64,000 nucleotides of DNA from Thioclava sp. SK-1 (GCF_001705665.1 NZ_MDHA01000053.1:62001-126000); one strand, 5' to 3'; positions 47,001 through 55,855 are shown, counted from the first letter of the stretch. Numbers and translations are program-made. Notes: generated from the sequence alone by a model not told the origin.

Positions 47001-47756
47001 GGCCACATGGGTCTGATCTTGGCGCAGCGTTTCGGTGTCATGGCTGAGGACTTCGCGTTCTTGCGGTGTCAGCAGGCGATGTTCGCCGTGTCGGGTTTCT
47101 AACGTGGTCAGCGCGGTTTGCGCGGCGGCGTTGCGGTCATAAATCCGGCGTGAAATGTCGCGATAGATCTGGGTGCCGGTCACTTTCTCTAAGATCGCCG
47201 CACGTTCACCTGTCTGGGCGGATAGGAAGGCGTCAAAATCCCCTTGGGCCAGCAATACTGTGCGACGAAATTCGTCATAGGTCAGGCCGGTCAGCTCGGT
47301 CACGCGGTCATTGACCCTGGACAATTGGCTTTCCAACACTGCGCCGTCGCTGTCGCGGATCAGGCTGCGATCCACCGCCTGCAGGCGCCCATCAATTCGG
47401 TCTCGGGCGCGCCGGGCGGCCCAGCCCGCAGTATAGATCTGCCCATCGACCGCGCGAAAACGCACTTCGGCCATGCCCCGCGCAGCCCCACGGCGCAGAA
47501 CCATCCGCGCATCGGTTGCACGCAGCGCCGTGCCGTCTATATCGTCCACTGCCTCGCGGGTGCCACTGCCCGACAGGCGCGGACAATCGCCATAAAGCGC
47601 CAGGCACATCGCGTCCAAAAGGCTGGATTTCCCTGCGCCGGTTTCACCGGTAATTGCGAAAAAACCGGCACTTGCAAGCGGTCCTTCATCCAGTTGAATT
47701 TCAAAGGGCTTTGCAAGGCTGGCGATATTTTCGCCCCGAATGGTCAGGATTTGCAT
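44028..47756 (-). CDS. sbcC: Nuclease SbcCD subunit C
   Basis: This is the ATPase subunit of the SbcCD (Rad50/Mre11-type) nuclease that opens hairpins and processes DNA ends. The 1242 residues have an N-terminal Walker A GETGAGKSS (about 36-44), long coiled coils, the zinc-hook CPVC in HPGAPCPVCHATDHP near the middle, and a C-terminal signature SRLLSGGERFLVSLSLALAL with Walker B LFIDEGFGSLD. It follows sbcD by three bases. It is longer than E. coli SbcC (1048), the excess being in the coiled coils. Confidence 0.96.
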   Translation of the reverse strand: MQILTIRGENIASLAKPFEIQLDEGPLASAGFFAITGETGAGKSSLLDAMCLALYGDCPRLSGSGTREAVDDIDGTALRATDARMVLRRGAARGMAEVRFRAVDGQIYTAGWAARRARDRIDGRLQAVDRSLIRDSDGAVLESQLSRVNDRVTELTGLTYDEFRRTVLLAQGDFDAFLSAQTGERAAILEKVTGTQIYRDISRRIYDRNAAAQTALTTLETRHGEHRLLTPQEREVLSHDTETLRQDQTHVATDMTQVAADLACYTAQDAARMAHERAQARVIQAKATVDGLADQQTWLAEWDRAQTLRGELREDHAAKTALQEATQAYASQAASHNRQHETQQAMAEQARIAQLRLDQLEEQFKALGPDWTKAEQLDSQLSVANDEVLRAKNDVAQCKLTAQKSQGALNTLEAENSELDNTVRRARQNLHSIPGYDVLLSTWNTLEDRLTTRIDAIDRRDHAMKQRTTLLADNDTQSRARDQAQKEVEDIKQRREGFRRQLARQQPERLRLQASAPAQALAALTQQMMDLRSLKQTVDQLRAADRDLADSTQRQTAAQQARAAAEADHQRQTTAFNRSEHQIEALTQPVASADAAVSQEADRLRQHLHPGAPCPVCHATDHPVQDDTALSRLAQELRDKMQAAKTAQNMAQNALHDAHARCQEAATILSREQALLPELKAKITALEQEHADQIEQLRGVALSDLPRDPRVPDAAFTALFAALQHRRPALEADLDLLNQLDAAHHELNAKNDTAAARQAELADQITSLTAKLAEYEAQADTLARDRDTAERDIQAQTPRLTPDLKALGLTPQAFDADGTAHLDALRKTARKAVHLQREITQTEQARTDLLPQLSQARSNAQTLAEQVHQAQELRDARAAARDDVRDQRTVLLDGEATGPHRTRHNEARKTAQSENAQAQKNHAQAQADLAQLAGGLTAAQTTLTRSTKRQTDAAAALSHACSGAGLELANVLALHSIDADVVTSRRNALKAAESEYVAARGAQDERQQELTALQDAGLPQIPRDDLITRKAELEQHAADLNQKLGRLTERREADEHARKALSGLEEQIDAARKLADTWTAINDSIGSARGDRFAQIAQAVTLSMLVERANLHLDQLKPRYQLAVADQDLALHVIDRDMAGDIRPSRLLSGGERFLVSLSLALALSGMGTRGALAGTLFIDEGFGSLDAESLDLAIDALERLQAQGRTIGVISHVQAMKDRIPVQLQVTKSGGGASEIALRIV

Positions 47757-47759
47757 CAG

Positions 47760-48980
47760 TTACACCTCTGCCAGAACATCGCGAAAGGCCGCAAGGTGGC
47801 GATCTTCGGGGGGAAAACCGTTTTTTGTTTCAAAGGCACGGGTGAACAACGCCTCTGGCGTAGTCTGTGCCAGCGACATGCACGGGGCGGGTGTGGCGTC
47901 GGTGTCGTCACCTGTAGGGCGGTGAATGCGGATCCCAGCCGTGCGTACCGGCGCGTCGCGCAAAGCAGCTTCTGCGCGCCCCATCATCACCGCCGGAGCG
48001 TCTTCTGCCAGCAGCTCCACATAGACAAGCGGGCGCAGATTGACATCTTCAACCGGTTCAATCTGCGCTAAGGCGGTGTGTAGCTGCGCAAGCGTCATCG
48101 CCCCATTGGTAGGGAGGCGCAGCACCGGCGCAGGCAGAGGCATGGGATGATGCGTGGCACAAAGCGAGCGCCCATCGATATCAAGGATCGTCACCCCATG
48201 GTCATAGCGAATTTCCGATGCTGATAGCGGGAAACATGACCCGCTGTAACGCACACGACCGCCATCAAGCGATTGCGGCCCATGCAGATGGCCCAGCGCC
48301 ACATAATCAATGCGTGGCGGATAGATATCGGGCGGCACAGCATGGGATCCCCCGATCAGGATGCGCCGTTCTGCCCCTTCTGATTCCAGCCCGCCCGTGC
48401 AATGCAAATGCCCCATTGCGATCAGCGGCAACGCTCCCACACGCGCCAGTGCTGCAGCTGTCAGCTGTGTATGGAACTGGCGCGCGGCATCAATCACAGT
48501 TCCATCGCCTGCGTCATTGGTAAAGCGCAGGCCGGTCAGATCCGCGGCACGTAAGAACGGTATGGCAAGGACATAAAGCGCGGGCGCCCCATCGGGGCCG
48601 GGCACGGGGATCAGATGACGGTCAAGGTCGGGCAGCCCGTCGCGGCGATGTACCGTGCCGATGGTATGGATATCAAAACTGTCTAACAGGTCACTGGGCG
48701 CTTCCAGGCGCAGCGCAGGATCGTGATTTCCTCCGGTCAAAATGATCTTCAATTTCGGAAGCCGCGTCTTGATTGCGGCCATCGTGCGATAAAACAGCCG
48801 CTGGCTTTCGCCCGATGGGTTGGTTGTGTCGAAAATATCGCCAGCGACCAGCATCAGGTCAATGTGTTCATCTACCAACACCTGCGTCAACGCGGTGAAA
48901 AACCGGCTGTGCTCCGCCTCGCGGGACCAACCATTTAGGGTCTGGCCAATATGCCAGTCGGCTGTGTGCAATGCGCGCAT
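47760..48980 (-). CDS. sbcD: Nuclease SbcCD subunit D
   Basis: This is the Mre11-type nuclease subunit. The 406 residues start MRALHTADWHIGQTLNG, the first metal motif DxH, followed by LVAGDIFDTTNPS, ILTGGNHDPALRL and MGHLHCTG/ALGHLHGPQ metal-binding histidines. The C-terminal capping domain (about 290-406) follows. It forms an operon with sbcC three bases downstream. Confidence 0.96.
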   Translation of the reverse strand: MRALHTADWHIGQTLNGWSREAEHSRFFTALTQVLVDEHIDLMLVAGDIFDTTNPSGESQRLFYRTMAAIKTRLPKLKIILTGGNHDPALRLEAPSDLLDSFDIHTIGTVHRRDGLPDLDRHLIPVPGPDGAPALYVLAIPFLRAADLTGLRFTNDAGDGTVIDAARQFHTQLTAAALARVGALPLIAMGHLHCTGGLESEGAERRILIGGSHAVPPDIYPPRIDYVALGHLHGPQSLDGGRVRYSGSCFPLSASEIRYDHGVTILDIDGRSLCATHHPMPLPAPVLRLPTNGAMTLAQLHTALAQIEPVEDVNLRPLVYVELLAEDAPAVMMGRAEAALRDAPVRTAGIRIHRPTGDDTDATPAPCMSLAQTTPEALFTRAFETKNGFPPEDRHLAAFRDVLAEV

Positions 48981-49302
48981 GGTTCAGTCTTTCTTGATCG
49001 AACGGGCTTTTGTGGTTGGCTGAAGAATGTTTTGTGCAGCAATTTAAAGGTGATGGCCATTTGATTGCCATTCCTAACCTGTTTGCCCGACAGGGTGTAG
49101 GGAAACTTGTTCCTATCGAGGTATCCAGGCGTGGTCCTGTGTGGCCTGCGCCTTTGACCGTTGGCAACCTTGCGTATCCACTGGGGTCTGTGGGCGGCAA
49201 CGGGCGAGAAATTTCCCGGCTCAATCAGGAATAATTATCATTAAATTAACCTTGTTAGGAGAATGCTCAACCTCAACGTGAATCGCGTTAGGGAGAGACA
49301 TA
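48981..49302. other. Divergent intergenic region between sbcD and VPLPA-CTERM gene
   Basis: This stretch of 322 bases becomes AT-rich close to the gene at 49303 (about 49226-49262), as expected for its promoter. A 74-codon plus-strand frame at 49010-49234 lacks a ribosome site and domain features. I see no other structure. Confidence 0.5.
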
Positions 49303-49971
49303 ATGAACAACTTGGTGAAAGTTTCGGCCTGTGTGACGTGTTTTGTAATGTCAGTAACTGCAGCGCAATCGGCCACGATGGTCAGCTATCTATATGGTGA
49401 TATTGATGGGTTTGGTGGGCGCACGGTGCCCGGCGCCGTGGGCGAAAGCACCGGGTATTCTTTCAATGCCGCATCGGCGTCTGACCCGGCCTATACGGAT
49501 CAATGGCTCATCACCAACACCCCAGGGGCCTCCACATCCGCGCTATCTTTCGGGTTTGGGAATCTTTTACCAACTGACGCGACCTCGGCATATTTTGAGA
49601 TCATGACAAGTGGCATGGCAGATGGGTTTGGACGATGGGATGTTGGGGTGAACGGGGCCTCGATCGGGTCGATCACCTCTCCGCTGGATGCGGTTTTCAC
49701 AACGGCATTGAACCGTTTCGATGTCGACCTGTCATATCTGGGGGGATCAGATAGCTTTCTTTTGACCTATATGCCCGACACCACAAGTGGATCAGATGGT
49801 TATGCGATTGATTACGCCAAATTAGTGATTACCTCTGATCCCGATTATTCGCCATTACCACCTGTGCCAGTGCCGGCAACCTTGCCATTGCTGGGCGGGG
49901 CGTTGCTGTGTGGGGTATGGATGTCCTCGCGAAAATCGCGGCGCAAGGTGGCGTTGTCTGACAAATCCTGA
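49303..49971 (+). CDS. VPLPA-CTERM sorting-signal protein
   Basis: This 222-residue secreted protein has a signal peptide (VSACVTCFVMSVTAAQSA) and a C-terminal sorting tail: the motif PPVPVPATLPLLGGALL, a hydrophobic helix and a basic end (SSRKSRRK). This is the VPLPA-CTERM variant of PEP-CTERM found in Rhodobacterales, thought to be processed by an exosortase-type enzyme at the inner membrane. The mature middle part is Gly/Ser/Thr/Asp-rich and not recognisable. No exosortase gene is in the window. The ATG follows GGGAGAGACATA. Confidence 0.82.
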   Translation: MNNLVKVSACVTCFVMSVTAAQSATMVSYLYGDIDGFGGRTVPGAVGESTGYSFNAASASDPAYTDQWLITNTPGASTSALSFGFGNLLPTDATSAYFEIMTSGMADGFGRWDVGVNGASIGSITSPLDAVFTTALNRFDVDLSYLGGSDSFLLTYMPDTTSGSDGYAIDYAKLVITSDPDYSPLPPVPVPATLPLLGGALLCGVWMSSRKSRRKVALSDKS

Positions 49972-50253
49972 CATCCCTATGATAGGGTGTTTTCCGTTGA
50001 CATAGGACCCTGTGTTCGCCCCCGGCGCTGCCGGGCGGCGTATACCGGAAATGGCTATATATTAATGCCGTCAGTGACAGCCTGATCATACCGGAATGGA
50101 CGCCAAACGCGATTGTGGCGTCCGTTAGGTTGCGCCATTTCGGCAGAGATGCATGAAAAAGGCGGTAACATTCTTACGGATAACGTTTCTCATCGGCTTG
50201 ACTGTTTTGGTGCCAAAGCAGAACGTGGCGCGCAAAGACCAAAGGAGAAGCCG

Positions 50254-51492
50254 ATGACCGATTTGCCATTTGATAGCGCCCATCTTGACCGCCTTGCGGA
50301 GGCGGCTGTGAAAACCGGGGTCAATTTGCAACCTGGTCAGGATCTGATCATCACCGCCCCAGTAGAGGCGTTGCCGCTGGTACGCCGCATTGTGGCCGTG
50401 GCTTATCGCGCGGGGGCGGGACTTGTCACGCCGCTTCTGTCGGATGGGCAATGCGCGATTGCACGTTATGAAAACGCCAACGATGACAGCTTTGATAAGG
50501 CTGCGGATTGGCTGTATCAGGGCATGGCCAAAGCCTATGAGGGCAATGCCGCGCGCATGGCCATCGTGGGCGAAGATCCGATGCTGTTGTCTGAGTGCGA
50601 TCCGGCAAAGGTCGCGCGGGCAGGGAAGGCGAATTCCATTGCCTATAAACCCGCGTTGGAGAAGATTTCGACATTCCAGATCAATTGGACCATCGTCAGC
50701 TATCCTACAGTGGCCTGGGCCAAGCGTATGTTTCCGGAGTTGGACGATACCGCCGCGGTCAAAAAGCTGGCTGATGCGATTTTCTCGGCAAGCCGGGTTG
50801 ATACGCCTGATCCTGTTGCCGCCTGGGCAGAGCATAACGCGACACTGCATGCCAAGGCAAGATGGCTCAATGATGAGCGCTTCTCGGCATTGCATTTCAC
50901 CGGCCCGGGCACAGATTTGACCGTTGGCTTGGCGGATGATCACGAATGGCACGGCGGCGCATCGATGGCGCAAAACGGTGTGACCTGCAATCCGAATATG
51001 CCCACAGAAGAAGTGTTCACCACCCCCCATGCAGTCAGGATCAATGGCACGGTGCGTGCGACCAAGCCATTGTCCCATCAGGGGAGCTTGATCGAGAATA
51101 TCGAAATGACCTTTAAGGATGGGCAGGCGATAGAGGCACGCGCAACCCGTGGCGAGGCCGTATTGCAAGAGCTGATCAAGACCGATCCGGGCGCGAACCG
51201 GCTGGGGGAGGTGGCTTTGGTGCCGCATCGCTCTCCGATCTCGGATTCCGGGTTGTTGTTTTTCAACACATTGTTTGACGAAAATGCCGCGTGCCATATC
51301 GCCCTGGGGCAATGTTATTCAAAATGCTTCCTGAACGGTGCCAGCCTAAGCGAAGAAGAGATCGCGGAAAAAGGTGGCAATACCTCTATGATCCATGTGG
51401 ATTGGATGATCGGCGGCCCACAGACGGATATTGACGGCATTCGCGCAGATGGAACCCGTGTCGCGGTGTTCCGCAATGGCGGCTGGGTCTAA
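50254..51492 (+). CDS. M29-family (thermophilic-type) aminopeptidase
   Basis: This 412-residue metallopeptidase of family M29 (AmpS/PepS/aminopeptidase T type) removes N-terminal residues from peptides in the cytoplasm. Recognisable elements are the N-terminal VNLQPGQDLIITAPVEALPLVR, the metal-site segments NMPTEEVFTTPHA, GEVALVPHRSPISDSGLLFFNTLFDENAACHIALGQCY and the C-terminal STMIHVDWMIGGP-like NTSMIHVDWMIGGP. The start at 50254 has AAAGGAGAAG upstream; the longer frame lacks it. It is transcribed alone. Confidence 0.92.
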   Translation: MTDLPFDSAHLDRLAEAAVKTGVNLQPGQDLIITAPVEALPLVRRIVAVAYRAGAGLVTPLLSDGQCAIARYENANDDSFDKAADWLYQGMAKAYEGNAARMAIVGEDPMLLSECDPAKVARAGKANSIAYKPALEKISTFQINWTIVSYPTVAWAKRMFPELDDTAAVKKLADAIFSASRVDTPDPVAAWAEHNATLHAKARWLNDERFSALHFTGPGTDLTVGLADDHEWHGGASMAQNGVTCNPNMPTEEVFTTPHAVRINGTVRATKPLSHQGSLIENIEMTFKDGQAIEARATRGEAVLQELIKTDPGANRLGEVALVPHRSPISDSGLLFFNTLFDENAACHIALGQCYSKCFLNGASLSEEEIAEKGGNTSMIHVDWMIGGPQTDIDGIRADGTRVAVFRNGGWV

Positions 51493-51501
51493 GATAAAGC
51501 T

Positions 51502-51540
51502 TGCGCCCGGTATGGTGTATTATGCCGGGCGCAGGGCCTT
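51502..51540 (+). terminator. Terminator after the aminopeptidase gene
   Basis: TGCGCCCGGTAT and ATGCCGGGCGCA form a 12-bp stem (one mismatched or G-T position) around GGTGTATT, followed by GGGCCTTTT. It lies ten bases after the stop. Confidence 0.75.
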
Positions 51541-51587
51541 TTCGCAAACCAAGACCTTTTGGCAGTAGTGCGGTCCAGTGCTCCCCT

Positions 51588-51612
51588 GCTAGGGTTGGGC
51601 TGAGCCCTTAGC
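51588..51612. repeat. Dyad in front of the response regulator gene
   Basis: GCTAGGG..GGGCT-G-AGCCC..TTAGC forms an imperfect 25-base palindrome 14 bases before the start at 51626. It could be an operator for the regulator's own operon or a leader hairpin; no T-run follows. Confidence 0.4.
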
Positions 51613-51625
51613 GGAGAGTAATGTG

Positions 51626-52345
51626 ATGACCCTTATGCCCGACCCTAGACCGGCTTGTTCCAAAGCCGACTTTCGATCGGCCATGATTGTCGAAGACCAT
51701 CCGCTGTTTTGTGATGCGCTGGCGATGACGTTGCAATCGGTTGCCGGAATTGAAACCGTTGTGCATGCCGAAACCATCGCCGCTGCTTTGGACAATTTAT
51801 CTCGCAGCCCTCGGCCCGACGTGATCGTTTTAGATCTGAATCTACCTGATGTGAATGGGTTGGACGGGTTGATGCGCCTGCGACAGGCCGCGCCGGATCT
51901 GCCGATTGTCGTTGTGTCTTCGATTGATGAGCCGCGCGTGATCCGCTCTACCATCCTTGCCGGGGCGGCTGGGTTTGTTCCCAAACACTCCAGACGAGAG
52001 CTGTTCCGTGTGGCGTTTAACACCATCTCCCGTGGTGAGACATTCATGCCTGAATCCACGGGGGAAGAGGCATTGAACGAAAGTCCAAACTTGAATCCGC
52101 AAGATGAGGCCATTCGCCGCCTTAGTCAGTTGACGCGGCAGCAGGCGCGGATCTTGGAGCAGATCTGCGAAGGAAAGATGAATAAGCAAATCGCCTATGA
52201 TTTGTCGATCGCAGAAACAACAGTGAAGGCGCATGTCACGGCAATCATGCGCAAACTTGGTGTGTATTCGCGCACGCAGGCCGTGCTTTTGGCCCGTGAA
52301 GCGCAATCCACAACGCCATTGCCGGAGGGCTGGCGACCAAGCTAA
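51626..52345 (+). CDS. LuxR/NarL-type response regulator
   Basis: This 239-residue regulator has a receiver domain with phospho-acceptor Asp70 in DVIVLDLNLPDVNG. The C-terminal LuxR-type helix-turn-helix reads LTRQQARILEQICEGKMNKQIAYDLSIAETTVKAHVTAIMRKLGV. The ATG at 51626 is preferred over an overlapping GTG at 51623; GGAGAG lies upstream. It is the first gene of a three-gene unit with the FIST protein and the hybrid kinase, so it is the likely output regulator of that kinase. Confidence 0.93.
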   Translation: MTLMPDPRPACSKADFRSAMIVEDHPLFCDALAMTLQSVAGIETVVHAETIAAALDNLSRSPRPDVIVLDLNLPDVNGLDGLMRLRQAAPDLPIVVVSSIDEPRVIRSTILAGAAGFVPKHSRRELFRVAFNTISRGETFMPESTGEEALNESPNLNPQDEAIRRLSQLTRQQARILEQICEGKMNKQIAYDLSIAETTVKAHVTAIMRKLGVYSRTQAVLLAREAQSTTPLPEGWRPS

Positions 52346-52366
52346 GATCGCTCCGGGAGGAGTGAG

Positions 52367-53539
52367 ATGACAATGAACGAGCCGGATCTTCGTGCGGCGC
52401 GCCAAGGTGCGTGCAGCCCTGCCAGCGCAAGCGTTACGGGTGATGTTGCCAACCCTGCGGCGGCATTGGCCGAGCAGCTTGGTAAAGACCTGTTTGCGCA
52501 GGTTTTTGTATTTGCCAGCCCAGATCTGGATTTGGGCATTTTAACACGAACCTTGCGGCGGCATTGCCCCGGTGCAGTGATCGCGGGATGTTCGACGGCG
52601 GGGGAAATCGGCAGCAACGGATATGCACAGGGCAGCGTTGTGGCCTTTGCCTTACCCGTTGCAGGGTTTGAAACCGAAACTGTGCTGATAGAAAACATTG
52701 ATCGTCTGAATGCGCGCCGGCTGATCGAACGGCTTGTGCATTCAAGACAGGCCCTTGCGCGGAGGGCCGGAACGATGGAGCAGGAATTTGCCATTCTGAT
52801 GGCCGATGGGCTGTCTGGGCAAGAAGATGCGCTGGTGGCGGCGATTGCAGGTGGGCTTGGCCCAATGCCGGTTTTTGGCGGATCAGCGGGGGATGGAGAA
52901 CGGTTTCGCAATGCGCAGGTGTCGTTGGATGGCCGGGTATCGGAGCGCGCGGCGATTGTGACATTGGTCCGATCCAGCTGCCCGGTGCGGATCTTCTCTT
53001 TGGATCATATGCGCCCGTCAAAACAGCGCATGGTCGTGACACGCGCAGATACCGCGGCGCGGGCGGCGCTGCGGATAAATGACGAACCCGCAGCGCGTGA
53101 ATATGCCCGCCAGCTTGGCATGACGGTGTCCGAGCTGACGTCATTCACCTTTGCGTCCCGACCGTTATTGGTGCAGGCAGGGGGGCGCCATCATGCCCGT
53201 GCAATCCGGGAGGTTGGGCCGGATGAATCGCTGATCTTTTTCGCAGTGATCGACGAAGGGCTGATCCTGACCCTGTCAGAGCCCCAGGATATGGCCGCAC
53301 ATCTAGAATCCGAACTGACACGGTTGTCGCGCCCGGTGCCGCCGACCGCGATCTTGGGATTTGATTGTATTTTCCGCAGGATAGAGGCCGAAGGCCGGCA
53401 AAAATCCCGCGAAGTGTCCGAAATTTTAGCCCATCACAATGTTCGAGGTTTTTCCACCTATGGCGAACAGATCGGCGCGATGCATGTCAACCAAACCCTG
53501 ACCGGCATCGCCTTTTACCCGCCTGAGCAGGAGGCATAA
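52367..53539 (+). CDS. FIST-domain sensor protein (NosP-like)
   Basis: This 390-residue cytoplasmic protein is made of FIST_N (about 40-225) and FIST_C (about 230-375) domains. Recognisable stretches are VFVFASPDLDLGILTRTLRR, VIAGCSTAGEIGSNGY, MADGLSGQEDALVAAI, PVFGGSAGDG and the C-terminal ILGFDCIFRR. FIST proteins bind small ligands; in Pseudomonas aeruginosa the FIST protein NosP binds haem and senses nitric oxide, controlling the neighbouring kinase NahK. The stop overlaps the kinase start (TAATG), a strong sign of joint function. The ATG follows GGGAGGAGTGAG. Haem binding here is inference. Confidence 0.88.
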   Translation: MTMNEPDLRAARQGACSPASASVTGDVANPAAALAEQLGKDLFAQVFVFASPDLDLGILTRTLRRHCPGAVIAGCSTAGEIGSNGYAQGSVVAFALPVAGFETETVLIENIDRLNARRLIERLVHSRQALARRAGTMEQEFAILMADGLSGQEDALVAAIAGGLGPMPVFGGSAGDGERFRNAQVSLDGRVSERAAIVTLVRSSCPVRIFSLDHMRPSKQRMVVTRADTAARAALRINDEPAAREYARQLGMTVSELTSFTFASRPLLVQAGGRHHARAIREVGPDESLIFFAVIDEGLILTLSEPQDMAAHLESELTRLSRPVPPTAILGFDCIFRRIEAEGRQKSREVSEILAHHNVRGFSTYGEQIGAMHVNQTLTGIAFYPPEQEA

Positions 53540-55758
53540 TGCAATTTCGCAATGAGCTGATGCGGTCTTTTCTGGCCCCTGAAGACAGTCTGGAACGACA
53601 AAACGAAAAGCTGCTGGCGATTGCCAGCTCGCTGATCCGGCATTCGGAATCGCTCTCAACCGAAGGGGCAGAGGGCTACGCACAGTTTCAGCGCGCTGCG
53701 ATGCTGGAAGAACAGGTGCGCGAACGCACCCGCGATCTGGAACGCGCGCTTGATCTGCTTAACGCGTCCAACGCCCGACTTGCCGATGCATCGCGTGAAA
53801 CGGAAACAGCGCGACAGAACCTGGCCTCTGCGATTGAAACGGTGCGCGAAGGCTTTGCCTTATTTGATGCCAATGACGTGCTGGTGATGTGCAATTCGCG
53901 CTTTAATGCCTTGCTGACCGACGTGCGCGCACAATTACAACCGGGCCTCAGCTTTGCGGCCTATCTGCAATGCGTGTCGCAATCGGATTTCTTGCATATG
54001 CCTGAAGGGATGTCGCGCGCTGATTGGGTGGATATGCGCAAACGCCGCCATGAAGAGCATCATTTCATCTTCAATCAGCATATGGGCGATGATCGCTGGA
54101 TTCAGGTCTCGGAACATCGCACCCAAGACGGCGGCACGGTGATCTTGCAAACCGAGGTCACGGATCTTTTGCGCCGGGAACGCGAAGAGCGTGGTCGGCT
54201 GCTCGATGATCAGGCCAAGATCTTGCGCGCTACATTGGAACATTTGAAATTGGGCGTCTGTATTTTTGATGCCCGGTTGCAATTGCTGGGTTGGAATGCG
54301 CTCCTGTCGGATTTCTTGCTGCTGCCGCGCAACCGGTTGCGGATGGGGATGCATTTTGATGCGTTGCTGGAGCAGGTGCGCGATCAATTCGTCTTTCCGC
54401 ATGGCCTATCGGCCTATCGGTTGGCAGATTGGGTGCGCCGCGTGCGCCGGCGCGATAATTTCCAGATGGAAGTCAGCCGCGAAGGCGGTCAAATTTACGA
54501 AATCTTCGCACAAGAGCTGCCTGACGGCGGCTTTGTCATGTCGCTTTCCGATGTCACGTCTGAACGTCATGCGATGATGGAACTGTCGCGCGCCAAAGAC
54601 ACGCTGGAGGCACGCGTTCTGGACCGCACATTAGAGCTGGAAGATGCGCTGGCCCGGGCCGAACGCGCCAATGCGTCCCGGGCGCGCTTCGTGGCAGCCG
54701 CCAGTCATGATCTGTTGCAGCCGCTTTCCGCCGCCAAGCTTTATATGGCTTCCCTGTCTGATGAGGTCACAAGTCCGCAGGCCGCCACAACATTGGAAAA
54801 GGCGCAAAATGCGCTTGGCTCGGTCGAAGGGATTTTGGGCGCATTGCTCGATATTTCGCGCCTTGAATCGGGTAAGGTTTCGGTAGAACCCGGCCCTGTC
54901 GCCCTGGCGCCGATGCTGGCGGCATTGCGCGATGAATTCACCCCCATCGCACGGCTTAAAGGGTTGCAACTATGCGTAAAACCATGTGACGAGGTGGTTG
55001 TTTCTGATCGCAGCTATCTGCGCCGGATCTTGCAAAACCTGATCTCAAACGCAATTCGCTACACCCAGACCGGGCGCATTCTTGTGGTGTTGCGCAAACG
55101 TGCCGGGCGGCTGACGTTGCAGGTACGTGATAGTGGCCCCGGCATTGCCGAAGAGGACCAAGACCTGATTTTCCGCGAATTTCACCGGGTCAATGCCCGC
55201 GCCTCCGCGTCCGAGGGGATGGGGCTGGGTCTTGCCATTGTTGAACGCGCGGCGGCCGTGCTGAACCACCCACTGGAATTGCGTTCCGCGCCCGGGCGGG
55301 GCTCCACATTCAGCGTGGGTCTGCAGCCTGCACCACGTCTGCCCGCTGTTCCCTTTGATGACATCGGCCACCCCCCATCAACCGAGCCGCAAACCCATGA
55401 TCGTACCGTGCTTTTGGTGGAAAATGATTCCGACCTGTCGCGCGCGATGGTACAGCTCCTAGAGAAATGGGGGCTTGATGTGTTCGATGTCCCCTCCGCC
55501 GAAGACGCGCTGGAGCTGCTTAGCGAAACTGGAATCGAGCCAGATTTCTATCTCGTCGATTATCAGCTGGGCGATGGGATGGATGGTATCGAACTGATCT
55601 TGAAACTGCGCGTGACGATGGGGGATGTCAGTGTGCGTCTGGTCACCGCCAACCGCAGCGAGGCTCTGCACCTTCTGGCGGCCACCCATCAGATCAATGT
55701 ACTACATAAACCGATCCCAGCGGATGATTTGTCGCGTTTCTTGTCAGGCCAAGGATAA
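53539..55758 (+). CDS. Hybrid histidine kinase (NahK-like)
   Basis: This 739-residue soluble hybrid kinase begins with a coiled coil (about 15-95, MLEEQVRERTRDLERALDLLNASN). Two PAS-like domains follow (about 95-215 and 225-345), then a second coiled segment, the H-box FVAAASHDLLQPLSAAKLY with His390, an ATPase domain (NLISNAIRYT, DSGPGIA, GMGLGLAIV) and a C-terminal receiver with Asp674 in FYLVDYQLGDGMDG. There are no membrane helices. It overlaps the FIST gene by one base, implying that the FIST protein modulates it. The likely target is the LuxR-type regulator upstream. Confidence 0.92.
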   Translation: MQFRNELMRSFLAPEDSLERQNEKLLAIASSLIRHSESLSTEGAEGYAQFQRAAMLEEQVRERTRDLERALDLLNASNARLADASRETETARQNLASAIETVREGFALFDANDVLVMCNSRFNALLTDVRAQLQPGLSFAAYLQCVSQSDFLHMPEGMSRADWVDMRKRRHEEHHFIFNQHMGDDRWIQVSEHRTQDGGTVILQTEVTDLLRREREERGRLLDDQAKILRATLEHLKLGVCIFDARLQLLGWNALLSDFLLLPRNRLRMGMHFDALLEQVRDQFVFPHGLSAYRLADWVRRVRRRDNFQMEVSREGGQIYEIFAQELPDGGFVMSLSDVTSERHAMMELSRAKDTLEARVLDRTLELEDALARAERANASRARFVAAASHDLLQPLSAAKLYMASLSDEVTSPQAATTLEKAQNALGSVEGILGALLDISRLESGKVSVEPGPVALAPMLAALRDEFTPIARLKGLQLCVKPCDEVVVSDRSYLRRILQNLISNAIRYTQTGRILVVLRKRAGRLTLQVRDSGPGIAEEDQDLIFREFHRVNARASASEGMGLGLAIVERAAAVLNHPLELRSAPGRGSTFSVGLQPAPRLPAVPFDDIGHPPSTEPQTHDRTVLLVENDSDLSRAMVQLLEKWGLDVFDVPSAEDALELLSETGIEPDFYLVDYQLGDGMDGIELILKLRVTMGDVSVRLVTANRSEALHLLAATHQINVLHKPIPADDLSRFLSGQG

Positions 55759-55855
55759 TACAGGGATTATTCGGTTCAATCACCACCTTGGGTCTTGCAC
55801 GGCCTGCCGTGCTGGGGTCTTGATAGGGTTCACCGCCTTAGCACAAGACTTGCCC

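Noticed and set aside
47244-48071. 275-codon open frame on the plus strand
   Set aside because: It spans the junction of sbcC and sbcD in antisense; both real genes are intact there.
49010-49234. 74-codon open frame on the plus strand between sbcD and the VPLPA-CTERM gene
   Set aside because: No convincing ribosome site, no recognisable domain, and it lies in a divergent promoter region. A real gene is possible but unsupported.
50125-51312. 395-codon open frame on the minus strand
   Set aside because: It is antisense to the M29 aminopeptidase, which has clear family motifs along its length.
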